From NCBI RefSeq assembly GCF_027214025.1, contig NZ_JAPWHB010000001.1, positions 744,001 to 808,000 of the forward strand: a stretch of DNA of 64,000 nucleotides, written 5' to 3'. Positions 61,806-64,000 of this stretch are shown one piece after another. The translations under genes were made by a program, and so were the position numbers. How positions within the stretch are numbered: position 1 is the stretch's first letter; each line of letters starts with the position of its first letter. The notes under the pieces were generated by a model. The model worked only from the letters and a program-made list of their open reading frames with translations. It was not told where the DNA came from and did no database searches. The stretch is from Parahoeflea alexandrii (GTDB lineage Bacteria > Pseudomonadota > Alphaproteobacteria > Rhizobiales > Rhizobiaceae).

Positions 61806-63374
61806 TCAGCCCTGATCTATCGGCAGGGCGACGAAGCGCGAGCGGTTCTCGTTCTCGACCTGGAACAGGGCTGCCTTGCGGCCATCCTTGGCGGCGGCAT
61901 CGATGATGCCCACCACGTCGGACGGCTTGGACACATCCTGGTTGTTCACCGCGACGATGACGTCGCCGGCGCGCAGACCGCGCTCTTCGGCGGCGCTGTC
62001 GGGCGCGACCGAGGTGATCACCAGGCCGCTTCCGGTTTCAGACGGAACCACCGTGAGGCCGAAGCTGTCGAGCGTTGCCTCGGCTTGCGGTGCGGACGGA
62101 GCCTGGTCCTGGTCCGGGGTGACGGCTGCCATTTCGGTCGGCAGGGTTCCGAGTTCGACCTTCAGGGTTTCGCTCTTGCCATTGCGCCAGACGGTGATGT
62201 CGACGGTCTTGCCGGGATCCATGGCGGCGATCTTCTTGGCGAGATCGCGGGGATCCTTGACCATGTCGCCATCGACGGAGGTGACCACGTCACCGGCCGC
62301 GATGCCGGCCTTGGCAGCAGGGGCGTCATCCTGTGGTGCAGTCACAAGCGCACCCTTGGCTTCGGCGAGACCGAGCGATTCCGCGATGTCTGCGGTGACC
62401 GGCTGGATCTGCACGCCAAGCCAGCCGCGCTCGACCGAACCGTCCTTCATCAGGTCGGTGATCACCGCACGGGCGGTCGAAGCGGGGATGGCGAATGCAA
62501 TGCCGACATTGCCGCCCGAGGGCGAGAAGATGGCGGTGTTGATGCCGATCACTTCACCGTTCAGGTTGAAGGTCGGGCCACCCGAGTTGCCGCGGTTGAC
62601 GGCGGCGTCCACCTGGATGAAGTCGTCGTAGGGACCTGCGCCGATGTCACGGCCACGGGCCGACACGATGCCTGCCGTCACACTGCCGCCGAGGCCGAAC
62701 GGGTTGCCCACGGCAACCACCCAGTCGCCGACGCGCACCTTGGTGTCGTCTGCGAAATCGACATAGACGAACTTGCGGGCTTCCTCGACCTTAAGCAGGG
62801 CCAGGTCGGTGCGGCTGTCGCGGCCGACCAGCTTGGCGTCGAGTTCGGTGCCGTCATCCATGATCACGGTGAAAGCGGAGCCGTCTTCGACAACGTGGTT
62901 GTTGGTCACCAGATAGCCGTCTTCGGAGATGAAGAAGCCGGAACCCTGGCTGACCGGACGCACACGGCCAGGGCGGCGATTGCCGTCCGGACCGCGACGG
63001 TCACGTTCTGCGCGACGGTCGCTGTCTGGTCCGCGCTTGTCGCCGAAGCCGCGGTTGAACTGGTCGAAGAACCGCTTCATCGGGTGATCGTCCGGCAGAT
63101 CCTCGAAGCCGCGACCGTTGAAATCGAAGCTGAACCCACCGTCATCTGAAACCGGCTTGACTTCCGCCTGCACCCGCACCGAAACGACGGCGGGCGACAC
63201 GGCCTCAACAACATCGGCAAAGCTCGGCGCCTGCGGGGCCTCAACGCGGACAGCGTCGGCAAAGGCGCCGGAGATCGGCGCGGGAACACCCGTGGCAAGA
63301 AGCGCCGCCGCGATACCGGCAATAGCGGTCGTGCTCAGGAATCCCTTGGAAAATCTACGTGGCGTTTTCGACAT
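61806..63374 (-). CDS. degP: DegP/Do-family periplasmic serine endoprotease
   Basis: 522 residues. Signal peptide (STTAIAGIAAALLATGVPAP, cleavage near AFA-DA). Catalytic triad H160 (LVTNNHVV), D190 (RTDLALLKV), S264 (RGNSGGPTF). Two PDZ domains follow (RGWLGVQIQPVTADIAESLG; GLVITSVAPDSAAEERGLRA). A Gly/Arg/Asp-rich insertion at about 105-140 resembles the Q-linker of Do proteases. It refolds or degrades misfolded envelope proteins. Strong terminator downstream. Confidence 0.95.
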   Translation of the reverse strand: MSKTPRRFSKGFLSTTAIAGIAAALLATGVPAPISGAFADAVRVEAPQAPSFADVVEAVSPAVVSVRVQAEVKPVSDDGGFSFDFNGRGFEDLPDDHPMKRFFDQFNRGFGDKRGPDSDRRAERDRRGPDGNRRPGRVRPVSQGSGFFISEDGYLVTNNHVVEDGSAFTVIMDDGTELDAKLVGRDSRTDLALLKVEEARKFVYVDFADDTKVRVGDWVVAVGNPFGLGGSVTAGIVSARGRDIGAGPYDDFIQVDAAVNRGNSGGPTFNLNGEVIGINTAIFSPSGGNVGIAFAIPASTARAVITDLMKDGSVERGWLGVQIQPVTADIAESLGLAEAKGALVTAPQDDAPAAKAGIAAGDVVTSVDGDMVKDPRDLAKKIAAMDPGKTVDITVWRNGKSETLKVELGTLPTEMAAVTPDQDQAPSAPQAEATLDSFGLTVVPSETGSGLVITSVAPDSAAEERGLRAGDVIVAVNNQDVSKPSDVVGIIDAAAKDGRKAALFQVENENRSRFVALPIDQG

Positions 63375-63561
63375 GTCTCAACCTCTTGTTTGGTGGCAAA
63401 GCCGTTGATCCGGCTCTTGAGGTGAAGAGATAGGCCGATTGCAGTTACGGCAAGCTTTCCGGATCATTAAACCTTTGTAATGTTTGCCGCCTTGTCTTCG
63501 CCACAATCCGGTTCGCCTGCCCTCCGACAATAGGAAAACACCCGGAATATCACAACGACAA

Positions 63562-63599
63562 CGCCCTTCCGCCGCATGGGTGGGCGCGGCGGAAGGGCG
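63562..63599 (-). terminator. Hairpin after the OsmC-type gene
   Basis: A perfect 14-bp stem, CGCCCTTCCGCCGC (63562-63575) with GCGGCGGAAGGGCG (63586-63599), has a 10-base loop. On the minus strand TTGTCGTTGTG follows, so termination is likely though the T run is broken. Confidence 0.7.
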
Positions 63600-63624
63600 A
63601 TGGCAACAGAGGCGGATAAAGCGG

Positions 63625-64000
63625 TCAGCGGACTTTCGTCACCACCTTGGCGCCATGTTCCAGCGTCCGGTGGACCGGACATTTTCCGGCGATCTCCACG
63701 ATCTTGTCGGCAAGCGCTTCGGGTGCGCCGCCATCGATCGAGATGATCCGCTCGAACCGGTCGATCTTGCCGCCATTGGCGCGTTCCTCGTCGGTGCATT
63801 CCAGGCAGTCGGCCGCATGTACCTTGTTGTGACGGACGGCGACCGTCACCAGGCCGAGATCGAGCTTCTTCAGCCGCACATACATGCGCAGGGTCATGGC
63901 GGTACAGGCGCCGAGCGCCGCCGACATCAGGTCATAGGGCGACGGTCCGGTGTCGGCGCCGCCGACATCGGCAGGCTCGTCGGCGAGAAACCGGTGCGGC
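63625..64000 (-). CDS. OsmC-family protein (partial, 5' end outside window)
   Basis: About 124 residues are visible, open to the right edge (PHRFLADEPADVGGADTGPS, PYDLMSAALGACTAMTLRMY). The two conserved cysteines are in GACTAM and KCPVHRTLE, the peroxide-reactive pair of OsmC/Ohr/YhfA-type proteins. The ending VHRTLEHGAKVVTKVR is typical of the YhfA-like group. The internal ATG at 63927 is not the true start. A thiol-dependent peroxidase role is likely but not certain for this subgroup. Confidence 0.85.
   Translation of the reverse strand, partial: PHRFLADEPADVGGADTGPSPYDLMSAALGACTAMTLRMYVRLKKLDLGLVTVAVRHNKVHAADCLECTDEERANGGKIDRFERIISIDGGAPEALADKIVEIAGKCPVHRTLEHGAKVVTKVR

Noticed and set aside
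1-64000. tRNA, rRNA, CRISPR arrays, prophage or integrase genes
   Set aside because: I looked for T-loop-like motifs, regular repeat-spacer patterns and recombinase motifs on both strands and saw none.

Overview
The window is a GC-rich alphaproteobacterial chromosome segment. Gene content and order point to the Rhizobiales, probably a Rhizobiaceae or Hoeflea-like marine relative. The pointers are the order pepA / lptF-lptG-lptD-surA-pdxA-rsmA, the cluster fabD-fabG-acpP-fabF-mltG-yicC-gmk, the order rpsF-rpsR-(DUF2232)-rplI, and the neighbourhood pepN-pleC ... glnE-histidine kinase-OmpR regulator-degP. I see no plasmid, phage or intact IS functions, no tRNA or rRNA, and no CRISPR array. Both ends cut genes: the C-terminal tail of a chemoreceptor on the left and an OsmC-type protein on the right.

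Layout. 0-3.5 kb: receptor tail, terminator, and a three-gene MacAB-like efflux operon (adaptor, ATPase, permease). 3.6-13.7 kb: holC and pepA on the minus strand, separated by a 195-bp MITE-like element that ends in the pepA stop codon; then on the plus strand a tightly overlapping envelope operon (lptF, lptG, lptD, a SurA-like chaperone) running into pdxA and rsmA. 13.7-19 kb: an Lrp-type regulator divergent from methionine gamma-lyase, a threonine dehydratase and an AceE-like 2-oxoacid dehydrogenase. These look like a catabolic unit that sends methionine and threonine to 2-oxobutyrate and then propionyl-CoA. 19-25.7 kb: gmk, yicC, mltG and the fatty-acid synthesis genes on the minus strand, with two well-formed promoters.

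25.9-37 kb is more accessory. It holds a small membrane protein, a Ca/Na exchanger and an aldo/keto reductase, then an odd 28.4-32.3 kb island. The island has three unrelated small exported proteins, each preceded by a copy of one palindrome (core ATCATCACATGTGATGAT). Two of the copies lie in nearly identical ~110-bp promoter modules. Next to them are an orphan LuxR-type HTH protein, a divergent esterase-fold protein whose catalytic Ser is Thr, and an IS1380 transposase remnant. This is the best candidate for an undescribed small regulon. It is followed by a cupin, an MFS transporter and an operon pairing a periplasmic cysteine-less oxidoreductase-fold protein with a GGDEF-EAL enzyme.

37.5-49.3 kb: ribosomal protein operon with a candidate S6:S18 leader, a DUF2232 membrane protein, a family-4-like uracil-DNA glycosylase that seems to lack two cluster cysteines, two transporters, a lone form-II CoxL-type molybdenum hydroxylase subunit, and pepN. 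49.5-64 kb: the PleC-like cell-cycle kinase with a possible CtrA box upstream, a zinc-ribbon metallopeptidase, a MarR/cytochrome b561 divergent pair, a Cache chemoreceptor, glnE, a two-component system, degP and the partial OsmC gene.

Functions rest on motif recognition in the translated sequence and on remembered family features; no database search was run.
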